64,000 nucleotides of DNA, taken from positions 248,001 to 312,000 of the forward strand of contig NZ_SUPK01000002.1 of NCBI RefSeq assembly GCF_005049045.1, given 5' to 3'. Positions within the stretch are counted from its first letter, which is position 1; the number at the start of each line of letters is the position of its first letter. The translations under genes and the position numbers were made by a program. The notes under the pieces are model-generated. The model ran no database searches, was not told where the DNA came from, and worked only from the letters and a program-made list of their open reading frames with translations. Origin of the DNA: Cohnella pontilimi (lineage in GTDB: Bacteria; Bacillota; Bacilli; Paenibacillales; Paenibacillaceae). This document shows positions 1 through 7,921 of the stretch, one piece after another.

Positions 1-95
1 AATACCGCCACCGTGAAGCCGCGACTCTCGATGTTCAGTGCCAGATTGCGTCCCATGACGGCCATGCCGACGACGCCGATGTTTGCTTTGGTCAT
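1..95 (-). CDS. gndA: 6-phosphogluconate dehydrogenase, N-terminal fragment cut by window edge
   Basis: Only the first 31 codons lie in the window; the gene runs off the left edge. The reading starts at an ATG whose last base is 95, preceded on the minus strand by an AAGGATGAAGAG ribosome site. The translated start contains IGVVGMAVMGRNLALNIE, the Rossmann-fold NADP-binding glycine motif (GxGxMG-like) of 6-phosphogluconate dehydrogenase, closely resembling the GndA type of Bacillales. The enzyme oxidatively decarboxylates 6-phosphogluconate to ribulose 5-phosphate in the cytoplasmic pentose phosphate pathway. Family assignment from such a short piece is good because the N-terminus is very conserved, but GndA versus other Gnd paralogues cannot be settled here. 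Confidence 0.82.
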   Translation of the reverse strand, partial: MTKANIGVVGMAVMGRNLALNIESRGFTVAV

Positions 96-312
96 GTTCT
101 CTTCATCCTTCGACTGCGTATTTTTCACTGACAAGGCTGACCCGTTCGAAGCTTGAACCGCTTCCGTCCGGTCATAACATTCCTATTGTACTCTTTTTGC
201 CTGCTGATGAAAACCTTACGTCCTTTTACCCAAACAGCCGCTCTCTTCCCGCATGGATTGTTCGATGCCGGCGGAGGAAATTTCGCCTAATTATCCACTT
301 GCTTTTTTATAG

Positions 313-337
313 TTAGTTAACTTATAGTATTAACTAA
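313..337. promoter_or_regulatory. Inverted repeat upstream of the YceI gene, possible operator
   Basis: Arms TTAGTTAA (313-320) and TTAACTAA (330-337) are perfect inverted repeats separated by 9 bases, ending 25 bases before the YceI start. Position and symmetry fit a repressor site such as those bound by MarR or HxlR/DUF24 regulators, but no regulator gene is adjacent. Inference only. Confidence 0.35.
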
Positions 338-362
338 GAACACTTAAGGAGGAACTTATAAT

Positions 363-896
363 ATGGCAAAAGTAAACTGGCAGCTCGACAAATCCCACAG
401 CGGCATCGGCTTCAGCGTCCGCCACATGATGATCAGCAACGTACGCGGCAGCTTCACCGACTTCGACGCAACAGTGGCTGCGGATCCGGCCAATCTGGCA
501 GATGTTACGGCAACCATCAAGATCAACGCGGCGAGTGTAGATACGAAAGACGAAGGCCGCGACGGCCACCTGAAATCGCCGGACTTCTTCAACGTGGAGC
601 AGCATCCGAACATTACCTTCACGGTAACCCAAGTACGTTCTAAAGGCGGAGAAGAGTACGAAATTACCGGCGACCTCACGATCGCAGGCGTAACCAAACC
701 CGTTACGTTGAACGGTGAGATTTCCGGCCCGGCCAAAGACCCATGGGGCAACGAGAAAATCGCCGTCTCCGCAGCAGGCTCCCTCAACCGTTCCGAATTC
801 GGCCTGACGTGGAATGCCGCGTTGGAAGCGGGCGGCGTACTTGTCAGCGACACCATTAAACTCAACATCGAACTGCAATTCGCCAAAGCGGCGTAA
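363..896 (+). CDS. YceI family lipocalin-like protein (cytoplasmic form)
   Basis: A 177-residue protein with the whole YceI fold signature: WQLDKSHSGIGFSVRHMM near the N-terminus, a central SPDFFNVEQHPNITF block and YEITGDLTIAGVTKPVTL toward the C-terminus. YceI proteins form an extended eight-stranded barrel that binds long isoprenoid or amphipathic lipids; E. coli YceI is periplasmic, but this protein begins directly with the domain and has no signal peptide, so a cytoplasmic lipid or quinone carrier is expected. The ATG at 363 is preceded by a strong AAGGAGG site. The gene is monocistronic, with a palindromic possible operator upstream and a terminator just downstream. Physiological ligand unknown. 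Confidence 0.9.
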   Translation: MAKVNWQLDKSHSGIGFSVRHMMISNVRGSFTDFDATVAADPANLADVTATIKINAASVDTKDEGRDGHLKSPDFFNVEQHPNITFTVTQVRSKGGEEYEITGDLTIAGVTKPVTLNGEISGPAKDPWGNEKIAVSAAGSLNRSEFGLTWNAALEAGGVLVSDTIKLNIELQFAKAA

Positions 897-906
897 GCAC
901 AGCAAA

Positions 907-943
907 AAGCATCCTCCCCACGCGGAAGGATGCTTCTTTATTT
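907..943. terminator. Bidirectional rho-independent terminator
   Basis: Perfect 9-bp stem AAGCATCCT (907-915) with AGGATGCTT (927-935), flanked by A-rich and T-rich tracts, lying between convergent YceI and the 949-1551 gene. It can serve both strands. Confidence 0.8.
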
Positions 944-948
944 TCATC

Positions 949-1551
949 TCACAACTCGAGCAGCAGCATTTCCGTTCGCATCGTTTGCAGCTTTTCCTTG
1001 CTGAGTTCCGCATCCTCGGTCCGTCCCTGCTGAAGGGCTTCGTGCAGCACAGCCAGCTCATAATCGACCTCAAGACGAAGCACGCCCGCGCGAATTTCGG
1101 CCCGTTTGGATTTGAACGCCTGCACCATATCTTCCAGTGTGATTTGAGGTCTCTTCTGATAGATGATCCGATGTTCCACGCCTGACACCTCCACGAGACG
1201 GATGATTTCTCCGAACATAATATTTTCGATCAGCACTTGACGATCTCGAAACCGTTTGACGACGGCATGGCCTCGGGAATCGTTGATCAGCTTTTCAATC
1301 CACAGCGCCAGTCTCTCGTCTTTCACCACATAGTTTCCGACCATTTTATAGCGGCCTTGGAACCGTTGAAACCGGAGTTTAAGCAGCTTGCGCCCCGTAC
1401 GCACGGAAATGATGAAATAGCTGTCATTCTCGTTCCAATAGAGGGAGTAGCCTTGCTGAATCAATTCGCGGATTAAATTCTGGATTTGACGGCGGTCGAA
1501 ACGGATCTCCAAATTGCAATATTCCACTTCATGACTGCGATACACGGCCAT
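949..1551 (-). CDS. Conserved protein of unknown function, 200 aa
   Basis: I do not recognise a characterised family. The 200-residue product starts MAVYRSHEVEYCNLEIRF, is rich in Arg, Ile and Leu, has no signal peptide or membrane segment, and ends in a charged helical stretch suited to a coiled coil (residues about 150-200). The open frame extends 90 codons further upstream, but the ATG at 1551 is chosen because it follows a G-rich ribosome site and the upstream extension runs through the AT-rich promoter region shared with the divergent DUF1054 gene. The gene is transcribed alone toward a shared terminator. Confidence 0.7.
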   Translation of the reverse strand: MAVYRSHEVEYCNLEIRFDRRQIQNLIRELIQQGYSLYWNENDSYFIISVRTGRKLLKLRFQRFQGRYKMVGNYVVKDERLALWIEKLINDSRGHAVVKRFRDRQVLIENIMFGEIIRLVEVSGVEHRIIYQKRPQITLEDMVQAFKSKRAEIRAGVLRLEVDYELAVLHEALQQGRTEDAELSKEKLQTMRTEMLLLEL

Positions 1552-1714
1552 CCCACCCCCTGCGAAATCCGCATGACTCGAGCTTGACCGAATGTTCAGA
1601 AAATTCTTACTTACCTTTATCTTATACTCCATACTATGTAATGGCAACTTGGTTTCTTGACTATTTTCCCTTATAGTGGGGAGTGTGTTTTGCATCATTG
1701 GACGAGGTGACAGC

Positions 1715-2353
1715 GTGACGAAAACTTTATTTGCGGGTTTTAAAAAAGAAGACTTTCGAGCAATGACGGTACCCGGGCTGGAGGGCCGCATGGAAGCGAT
1801 TATCGGAACGGTCCGTCCCAAACTGGACGCGCTGGGCTCGGATCTCTCGCCCGTGCTGGCCGGCTTGTGCGGGGAATCGATGACGGCTCATGTGGCCAAG
1901 CATGCGAGAAGATCGGTGAATCCTCCGGCCGACACATGGGTGGCTTGGTCCAGAAATCCGCGGGGTTATAAAGGGCATCCTCACTTTCAGATCGGGATTT
2001 GGCCGACTCATGTGTTTGTGCAGTTCGCGATTATATATGAATGTCCCGATAAGACGGTTTTTGCGGAGCGCGCCTTGCGCGAGCTCTCTTCCGTACGAAG
2101 CGCCGTCCCGGCCGATTATGTGTGGTCCAAGGATCACACCGTGCCGGAAGGAACGCCGCACGGCTCTCTCTCGGACGCCGAACTGGCCGACTGGCTCCGC
2201 AGGCTGCAGACGGTGAAAGCGGCCGAAATCACCTGCGGGATCCATATTCCTCAAGGAGACCCGCTCTTGTCCAACGGCCGGGCTTTCCTGCGTAAGGCGC
2301 AGGACACGTTCGAGACGCTGCTGCCGTTGTATCGTATGGCTTCCTCGCAGTGA
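1715..2353 (+). CDS. yktB: DUF1054 family protein (YktB-like)
   Basis: The 212-residue product matches the length and pattern of B. subtilis YktB (DUF1054): TLFAGFKKEDFRAMTVPGLE at the N-terminus, then AWSRNPRGYKGHPHFQIGIW (exactly the family core), and HGSLSDAELADWLRRLQTVK later. Function is unknown; a structure of a member shows an alpha/beta fold without obvious catalytic residues. The frame is open from an ATG at 1676, but the GTG at 1715 is preferred: it follows GACGAGGTGA and gives exactly the family length. Cytoplasmic, monocistronic, followed by a strong terminator. Confidence 0.85.
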   Translation: MTKTLFAGFKKEDFRAMTVPGLEGRMEAIIGTVRPKLDALGSDLSPVLAGLCGESMTAHVAKHARRSVNPPADTWVAWSRNPRGYKGHPHFQIGIWPTHVFVQFAIIYECPDKTVFAERALRELSSVRSAVPADYVWSKDHTVPEGTPHGSLSDAELADWLRRLQTVKAAEITCGIHIPQGDPLLSNGRAFLRKAQDTFETLLPLYRMASSQ

Positions 2354-2358
2354 ACAAA

Positions 2359-2398
2359 AAGGGTTATCCCGGTGTCTGTCCGGGATAACCCTTTTTTT
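2359..2398. terminator. Strong rho-independent terminator after yktB
   Basis: A 14-bp perfect stem AAGGGTTATCCCGG (2359-2372) pairs with 2380-2393 and is followed by seven T on the plus strand. A-rich sequence on the other side lets it also terminate the nitroreductase transcript. Confidence 0.9.
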
Positions 2399-2472
2399 GT
2401 GTTGCGGTAAGACTACCGCTCAATTTTAAACGATGCAGCTGTAGTACGCCGACTCGCGTTAAAAGCGACAAC

Positions 2473-3045
2473 TTACCCCTCGAGCCAGACGGTTTTCTCC
2501 GTTCCCGGCGTTCGCTTCGCGTGCGGCGGCTCCATATCGGGATAGCCCACATAGATATAGCCGGCCACCTCATCGCCTTCCTCCAGGTTGAACGCGCGCT
2601 TGGCCGCCGGATGGTAGGCGGCGTCCCCCGTGCGCCACACCGCGCCGAGCCCGTGGGCATGGGCGGAGAGCAGCAAGTTCTGGACCGCGGCATGCACCGC
2701 GGCCAGTTCCTCGGCGCGCACAACCTTCGGCGCGTCCGATGGCTTGCATACGACCGCAATCACAACGGGTGAGCGGAACGCGTTTTGCTCGGCCTTCCGC
2801 AGCCTCTCGGCTCTCTCCTCTTCCGTCTCCTCGCGCTTGCTCTCTCCCGCGACTTCCGCATACACCTTGCCGAGCACGCGGCGGCCTTCTCCCGTCATCA
2901 CGATGAACGACCACGGCTCCGTATGAAAATGATTCGGCGCCCACACGGCCGCCTCGATAATCTTGTCCACCAATTCACGTGGTACGGCGTCCGGCTTCAC
3001 CTTGCCGATGCTCCGCCTCGTTCGAATCGCTTCTTCCACGTTCAT
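2473..3045 (-). CDS. Nitroreductase family FMN flavoprotein
   Basis: The 190-residue protein has the nitroreductase layout: N-terminal TRRSIGKVKPDAVPRE (FMN phosphate-binding Arg-Arg-Ser), AAVWAPNHFHTEPWSFIV in the flavin contact region, and NLLLSAHAHGLGAVWRTG in the C-terminal half. Members reduce nitro compounds, quinones or similar acceptors with NAD(P)H, usually as cytoplasmic dimers. The length and the short form resemble the YdjA/YfhC group. The start is the ATG at 3045; the frame continues 20 codons upstream to another ATG, and an AAGGG at 12 bases from the chosen start makes this decision less certain. Substrate cannot be told from sequence. Monocistronic between two terminators. Confidence 0.85.
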   Translation of the reverse strand: MNVEEAIRTRRSIGKVKPDAVPRELVDKIIEAAVWAPNHFHTEPWSFIVMTGEGRRVLGKVYAEVAGESKREETEEERAERLRKAEQNAFRSPVVIAVVCKPSDAPKVVRAEELAAVHAAVQNLLLSAHAHGLGAVWRTGDAAYHPAAKRAFNLEEGDEVAGYIYVGYPDMEPPHAKRTPGTEKTVWLEG

Positions 3046-3137
3046 ACCCCACACACCCTTCATCGTCTCGACATGCATACCAACAGCGTAACAAAACGGT
3101 GCCATTCATCACAAGCCTAAAACGCCCGCCTCCGCGC

Positions 3138-3173
3138 AAACAAAAATCGGGAGACCCTCAGAGGTCTCCCGAT
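3138..3173 (-). terminator. Terminator of the RND pump gene
   Basis: 11-bp perfect stem (3146-3156 with 3163-3173) followed on the minus strand by TTTTTG, 18 bases after the RND gene stop. Confidence 0.88.
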
Positions 3174-3190
3174 CCGTGGCGCAACCCGGT

Positions 3191-6100
3191 TTACACGGCG
3201 GCTGCCACTTGTTTTTGCTGCTCTTGAGCGATCCGGCGCTGACGCGCGGATTTGCGGAAGAACAGCAGTTCATAAATACAAGGCACGATGACCAGCGTCA
3301 GCAGCGTCGCCGCGATCAACCCTCCGATGACCACGATGGCCAAGCTCTGCGAAACGATGCCTGCACTTTGCGAAGAACCGAACACGAGCGGCAGCATGGC
3401 GCAGACTGTGGCAACAGCCGTCATCAGAATCGGTCGCATCCGGGTTCCCGCCGCTTCGATCAGCGCTTCCCGAATCGTCATCGTCTCTTCGTTGTGACGG
3501 ACACGGTCGATCAACACGATCGCATTCGTCACGACGATGCCGACCAGCATCAGCACGCCGAAGATTGCGGTAATATCCGGCGACACACCCGAAATCAGCA
3601 GGCCGAGCACGGCGCCGATCGGAACGAAGAGCAGCGACGACAAGATGGCAATCGGCGTGCGGATCGTTTTGAACGTTACCACCATGATTAAGAATACGAT
3701 GGCGATCGATACAAGCATTACCATGAACAAATCGGTGAAATCGCCCGCTTGATCGGCCAAAGCTCCGCCTACTACGATTTTCACGCCATCCGGCGTTTTG
3801 ATTTTTGCGATTTCTTTGTTGATGTTGTCTCCCACGATGGAAAGCTGACTCGGCTCTACCGATGCCGTAATACGAACGAAGCTTTTGCCGTTTTTATGGT
3901 AGAATTTCGCCGGTTTCTCCGCTTTCACCCACTTGGCGAAGCTCGACACCGGCTTCGGCCCCTGCTCGGTCATGACCGTGAGGTTCGCCAGTTCAGCGGA
4001 GGACTTCGGCACGAGGACCGGCTGCAGCATGACGGGAACCGTCTGTCCGCTGGCGTTCAGCGAGCCGATCGGCACCGGGTTCATCATGCCCTGAAGCTGC
4101 TGAGCGACTTCCCCGGCTTTCGCTTGGGTCGGATCCACTTCAAGCGTATAAACGGTTTTCTTCTCTTCTTGATTGCTTTCCACTTTCAGCACATCTTTGA
4201 TCGGCTTAATTTGGGCCATGGCCTCTTCCGCCGTCTTGCCGATCTGCTGCAGATCATCTCCGGTGACGTCGATCGTTACCTGAGTCGAACTCCCGCCGCC
4301 GAACAGTGCGCCTTGTCCGACGTTCACGTTAGCGCCGGGATAGTTGGCGCGTTCTGCCTTGACGGCTTCGATGATTTTCTCGGCGTCGGCGCCTTCTTTC
4401 ATTTGCAGCTTCAGGCTGACGAGCGTCGGGGATACGACCTGACCCCACTTCGCGGCGTCGGCGCTGTTGCCCATCTCCATCATGACCCACTCTTGGCCTT
4501 CCTGTTTCATCAGGAACGCTTCCATCTTCTTGCCGTTTTCGAACACTTGATCCACCGGCGTATCCGGCTTGTAGTCCAGGGTGACGATCAAATTTGCAGC
4601 CGTGGAGGAATCAATGGCACCTTTGGGCATCGCTGCATAAGTGCCAACCGATCCGATCAACAGCAAGAACGCGATCGTGATCGGAATCCATTTGAAGCGC
4701 AAGTTCCAATGCAGGAACTTTTTAAACCGCTGAGACGGCAAATGCTCTTTAATTTTAGATGCTTTGAGCACGCCGGCGCTCATCAGCGGAATGACCGTCA
4801 AAGCGACCAGCAGCGAAGCGAGCAGCGAGTAAGTCACGGTCAGCGCGAACGGCAGCAAGAAACTTTGCAGCGATCCGCGCAGCATGCCCATCGGCAGGAA
4901 AACCGCGACGGTACACAGGGTGGATACCGTAATCGCGCGGGACACTTCCTTGGTCGCGTCCACCACCAGGGCAACGGAGAATTTCTCCTTCTGCAGCCGG
5001 CGGAAAATGTTCTCGATGACGACGATGCTGTCGTCCACCAGACGTCCGACGGCCACAGCCACGCCGCCCAGCGTCAGAACGTTGAGGGAAATGCCCGACA
5101 TGTCGAGCAAATACAAAGTCAACGCGAGCGAAAGCGGAATGGAGACGATGGTAACCAAGGTCGCCCGGATATTCCGCATGAACAGCAGGATGACCAGCGT
5201 TGCGAACAAGGCGCCCATCAGCACTTCCCGCATCATGTCGTTGACGGAGTGCACAACCTCGCTAGACGTGCTGAAAATGAACTTCAGGTTCACGTCTTTG
5301 TTTTCGGCCGATAATTCGTCAGCCGTCTTCTGGATGTCTTTGCCTACCGTGACCGCATTCGCGTTGGCCGCTTTCGTGATCACGATCTGCAGGGCGTCCT
5401 TGCCCTCGAACCGGCTTACGCTCTCCGATTCGGCAGCGAGCTTGACATCGGCAACATCGCCAAGGGTGACGCCCGGTGCAACCGGCAGCTTCTTCAGCGT
5501 GTCGACGTCTCCCAAATTCGCAGTCACGTTAAGATTGGCCGCCGTTCCGTCGAGCATCTTCTCTCCGACCGAAGCGGAGGCTTCACGGCCTTGAAGCACG
5601 CCGTACAGCGCCTGGAAAGGAACGCCTTTGGCGGCAAGCTTGGCGGCATCCGGCGTAATACTCACTTTGGGAGCCGACTTGCCGGACAATTGCACGTTGC
5701 CTACGCCGTCTATTCCGTTGAAGGCATCGACGATGCGCTGCTCCAGCTTTTCTTTTTGCGCATCACTCACGTTATCATTAAACGTAAGCGTCGCAACCGA
5801 GATCGGAATCATCGACGTGTTGAGCTGCACGACGTATGGAGGCGACATACGTTCCGGGAGCTTAACCGCGTTGACCGCGCGCTCCACTTCCGTTTTCGCC
5901 TCTTTCATGTCGGTCTTCGAATCGAAGTACATCATGACTTGGGTGAAGCTGTCGCCCGAGGTAGAGGTCACCGTCGTTTTTCCTTTGACCCCGGCAACCG
6001 CTTGTTCCACCGGATTCGTTACATTCTGTTCCATGCTTGCGGCATCGTATCCTGGACCTACTACCGTAACCGTAACCATCGGTTGATCGGCTTCCGGCAA

Positions 6101-6262
6101 AAACTCCATTGGCATCTTCAGGTAACTGAAAATGCCCAGGCCAAGAACCATGATCACCAGAAGGATGACGGCCGCTTTGTTTCTAAATGCTCCTTGAATA
6201 AATCTCGTCACGCTGGTTTCTCCTCCCGCTCCTGCGGTTTCTTTACTGTCCTTGTTTAGCAT
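3191..6262 (-). CDS. swrC: SwrC-type RND efflux pump
   Basis: This 1023-residue protein is an HAE1/AcrB-type resistance-nodulation-division transporter. A first membrane span lies near residues 31-48 (AAVILLVIMVLGLGIF), followed by a large extracytoplasmic loop, then five clustered spans with the proton-relay motif GRLVDDSIVVIENIFRRL in TM4. The second half repeats this pattern with LVGIVVTNAIVLIDRVRH. It resembles B. subtilis SwrC (YerP), which exports surfactin and affects swarming, and is only slightly shorter. No fusion protein or outer-membrane channel gene is adjacent, as usual in Gram-positives. The ATG start at 6262 has a weak GGGTGAG site, next to a possible leader hairpin. Substrate is inference. 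Confidence 0.88.
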   Translation of the reverse strand: MLNKDSKETAGAGGETSVTRFIQGAFRNKAAVILLVIMVLGLGIFSYLKMPMEFLPEADQPMVTVTVVGPGYDAASMEQNVTNPVEQAVAGVKGKTTVTSTSGDSFTQVMMYFDSKTDMKEAKTEVERAVNAVKLPERMSPPYVVQLNTSMIPISVATLTFNDNVSDAQKEKLEQRIVDAFNGIDGVGNVQLSGKSAPKVSITPDAAKLAAKGVPFQALYGVLQGREASASVGEKMLDGTAANLNVTANLGDVDTLKKLPVAPGVTLGDVADVKLAAESESVSRFEGKDALQIVITKAANANAVTVGKDIQKTADELSAENKDVNLKFIFSTSSEVVHSVNDMMREVLMGALFATLVILLFMRNIRATLVTIVSIPLSLALTLYLLDMSGISLNVLTLGGVAVAVGRLVDDSIVVIENIFRRLQKEKFSVALVVDATKEVSRAITVSTLCTVAVFLPMGMLRGSLQSFLLPFALTVTYSLLASLLVALTVIPLMSAGVLKASKIKEHLPSQRFKKFLHWNLRFKWIPITIAFLLLIGSVGTYAAMPKGAIDSSTAANLIVTLDYKPDTPVDQVFENGKKMEAFLMKQEGQEWVMMEMGNSADAAKWGQVVSPTLVSLKLQMKEGADAEKIIEAVKAERANYPGANVNVGQGALFGGGSSTQVTIDVTGDDLQQIGKTAEEAMAQIKPIKDVLKVESNQEEKKTVYTLEVDPTQAKAGEVAQQLQGMMNPVPIGSLNASGQTVPVMLQPVLVPKSSAELANLTVMTEQGPKPVSSFAKWVKAEKPAKFYHKNGKSFVRITASVEPSQLSIVGDNINKEIAKIKTPDGVKIVVGGALADQAGDFTDLFMVMLVSIAIVFLIMVVTFKTIRTPIAILSSLLFVPIGAVLGLLISGVSPDITAIFGVLMLVGIVVTNAIVLIDRVRHNEETMTIREALIEAAGTRMRPILMTAVATVCAMLPLVFGSSQSAGIVSQSLAIVVIGGLIAATLLTLVIVPCIYELLFFRKSARQRRIAQEQQKQVAAAV

Positions 6263-6269
6263 AGCTCAC

Positions 6270-6351
6270 CCGGCGTCCTGCCGATAAACGGCTGGAGACC
6301 GGACTTCGACCCGGACTTAAGACCGAGTCCAATTCCTGCCAGAGACGCCGG
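6270..6351 (-). promoter_or_regulatory. Leader hairpin that could mask the swrC ribosome site
   Basis: CCGGCGTC (6270-6277) and GACGCCGG (6344-6351) are perfectly complementary arms enclosing the leader of the pump gene; the proximal arm directly abuts the GGGTGAG ribosome site. Closing of this hairpin could reduce translation. Inference from sequence pairing only. Confidence 0.3.
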
Positions 6352-6359
6352 CACTGTCG

Positions 6360-6388
6360 ATTATCGTACCACCCAAAGATCAGCGCAA
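6360..6388 (-). promoter_or_regulatory. Candidate sigma-A promoter for the RND pump
   Basis: Minus strand TTGCGC (6383-6388), 17-base spacer, GATAAT (6360-6365), giving a leader of roughly 90 bases before the start codon. Confidence 0.5.
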
Positions 6389-6463
6389 GATTAAATTCCC
6401 AGCAAACTGTGAACGCCGAGTGGCAGAATGGTAAAGATTACTTAAATAACTTTTTTGCATATA

Positions 6464-6522
6464 AAATAAAAAAAGTGCCTCCGTTCCCGACACACGCGAG
6501 GTGGTCCGGTACGAAGGCACTT
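6464..6522 (-). terminator. Terminator of the MFS gene
   Basis: AAGTGCCT (6473-6480) pairs with AGGCACTT (6515-6522) with further pairing inside; on the minus strand it is followed by a run of seven T and an AT-rich tail. Confidence 0.8.
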
Positions 6523-6536
6523 ATGCGATCCGGTTG

Positions 6537-7715
6537 TCAGGCAGACGCCTCGTTGCTGCGCCGGTCAAGCGTGCGGAATTGGGCCAGCAGCGCCAATGCG
6601 GCCAACGACAGCGCGCCGGATACGACGAACGGCAGCCAGGAGGAAGCGGCGAGCAGTGCTCCGCCAAGCAGCGGGCCGACGATGCGCCCAAGGCTGTCCA
6701 TGGACGAGCTCAGACCCGATGCGATTCCCTGCCCCACCGTTGTTTTCTGTGTAATCAGAGAAGTGACGCACGGACGCAGAAGCGCATTTCCGATTCCGAA
6801 AACGCATAAATAAATCGTCGCCATCAGCCAGCTTTGCGCAGTAAGCAGCAAAAAGAATCCAGCGGCGGAAAATACAAGGCCGACCGCGATATAACGGCCT
6901 TCTTGCCCTTTTTTGACGCGGCGCCTCACAATTCCGCCTTGTACCAAAGCGCCGACCAGTCCGCAGAAGAAAAACATATAACCGACCTTCAAAGGCGTGA
7001 CGTCAAACCGTTCCATGCCGAACAATTGCAGCGTCGCTTCAAGAATAGCCAACGAGAACGTGACGAAGAACGCCAAAACGTACAAATACTTCAGAGGCCC
7101 TTGGAAAGCCGTCCATCTCGACACCCTTTTGGTACGTGCAGCTTCCGCCCTTTTTTCCGGCGTCAGCGATTCCGTGAGCTTGAGCCAGGCGGCGAAAAAT
7201 GTAAGCAGCGACAGAGCCGCAGCGGCGAAAAACGGAGCGTGATGGGTGATCTGGCTGAGCAATCCGCCGAAAAAGGGACCGAACGTAAAGCCCATACCGA
7301 TGCTCATGCCGACAACGGCCATTCCTTTCGTGCGCTCTTCATTCGTCGTGATATCGGCCACATAGGCCACGATACAGGAAGTGACGGCGCCGGAGAACAG
7401 CCCTCCCAAAATCCGGGAAGCATACATGATGGCGAGGCTTCCGCCGGACAAGCCGAAAATCAGAAAACTCACGCTGAAACCGAGCACGCCGATCATAATC
7501 ACCGGACGGCGGCCGATCCGCTCGGACAAGCCGCCCCATACGGGGCTCAGAATAAAAGACATGAGCGAGTAAAGCGACAACATAAGCGCCGTATGCCATT
7601 CGGCGGCGTTCGGGCTGACGTCCGCAATCAACTGCGGCAGCACGGGAATAATGATGCCGAAGCCCACAAATACCGTAAACAGCATGAACCCAACGATGAT
7701 CAGTTTACTTTTCAA
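6537..7715 (-). CDS. MFS drug/metabolite exporter (DHA1 type)
   Basis: A 392-residue polytopic protein with about 12 membrane spans. The cytoplasmic loop between spans 2 and 3 carries the MFS motif A, GGLSERIGRRPVIM, and span 5 has the exporter-type glycine-rich pattern GMSIGMGFTFGPFFGGLL (motif C, typical of drug/H+ antiporters of 12-TMS DHA1). This points to proton-driven export of a small molecule, as in Bmr or TetA relatives; substrate unknown. The TTG at 7715 is chosen because AGGAGAG sits about 10 bases upstream; the frame extends six codons further through the ribosome site itself. Divergent from speA, with its own terminator. Confidence 0.85.
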   Translation of the reverse strand: MKSKLIIVGFMLFTVFVGFGIIIPVLPQLIADVSPNAAEWHTALMLSLYSLMSFILSPVWGGLSERIGRRPVIMIGVLGFSVSFLIFGLSGGSLAIMYASRILGGLFSGAVTSCIVAYVADITTNEERTKGMAVVGMSIGMGFTFGPFFGGLLSQITHHAPFFAAAALSLLTFFAAWLKLTESLTPEKRAEAARTKRVSRWTAFQGPLKYLYVLAFFVTFSLAILEATLQLFGMERFDVTPLKVGYMFFFCGLVGALVQGGIVRRRVKKGQEGRYIAVGLVFSAAGFFLLLTAQSWLMATIYLCVFGIGNALLRPCVTSLITQKTTVGQGIASGLSSSMDSLGRIVGPLLGGALLAASSWLPFVVSGALSLAALALLAQFRTLDRRSNEASA

Positions 7716-7839
7716 TGCGCTTTCTCTCCTCAAGCCGGGGAATGGGAACGATCATCTTCAATAAACCAAATGGTAGCATACAGTTTCGATCTGTACCAAA
7801 CGGAAAGCCATGACGTTTTGGTGACAAGCGCCACGAGTG

Positions 7840-7867
7840 TTGATTTCCCCCCCGTTTTTGTTATACT
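7840..7867 (+). promoter_or_regulatory. Candidate promoter for speA
   Basis: TTGATT (7840-7845), 16-base spacer including a C7 run, TATACT (7862-7867), 54 bases before the TTG start of speA. Confidence 0.5.
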
Positions 7868-7921
7868 CATGCTTATTGCAAATACGACAAAAATCCCGGT
7901 ATAGAAAGGCGGGGAGCCCAG

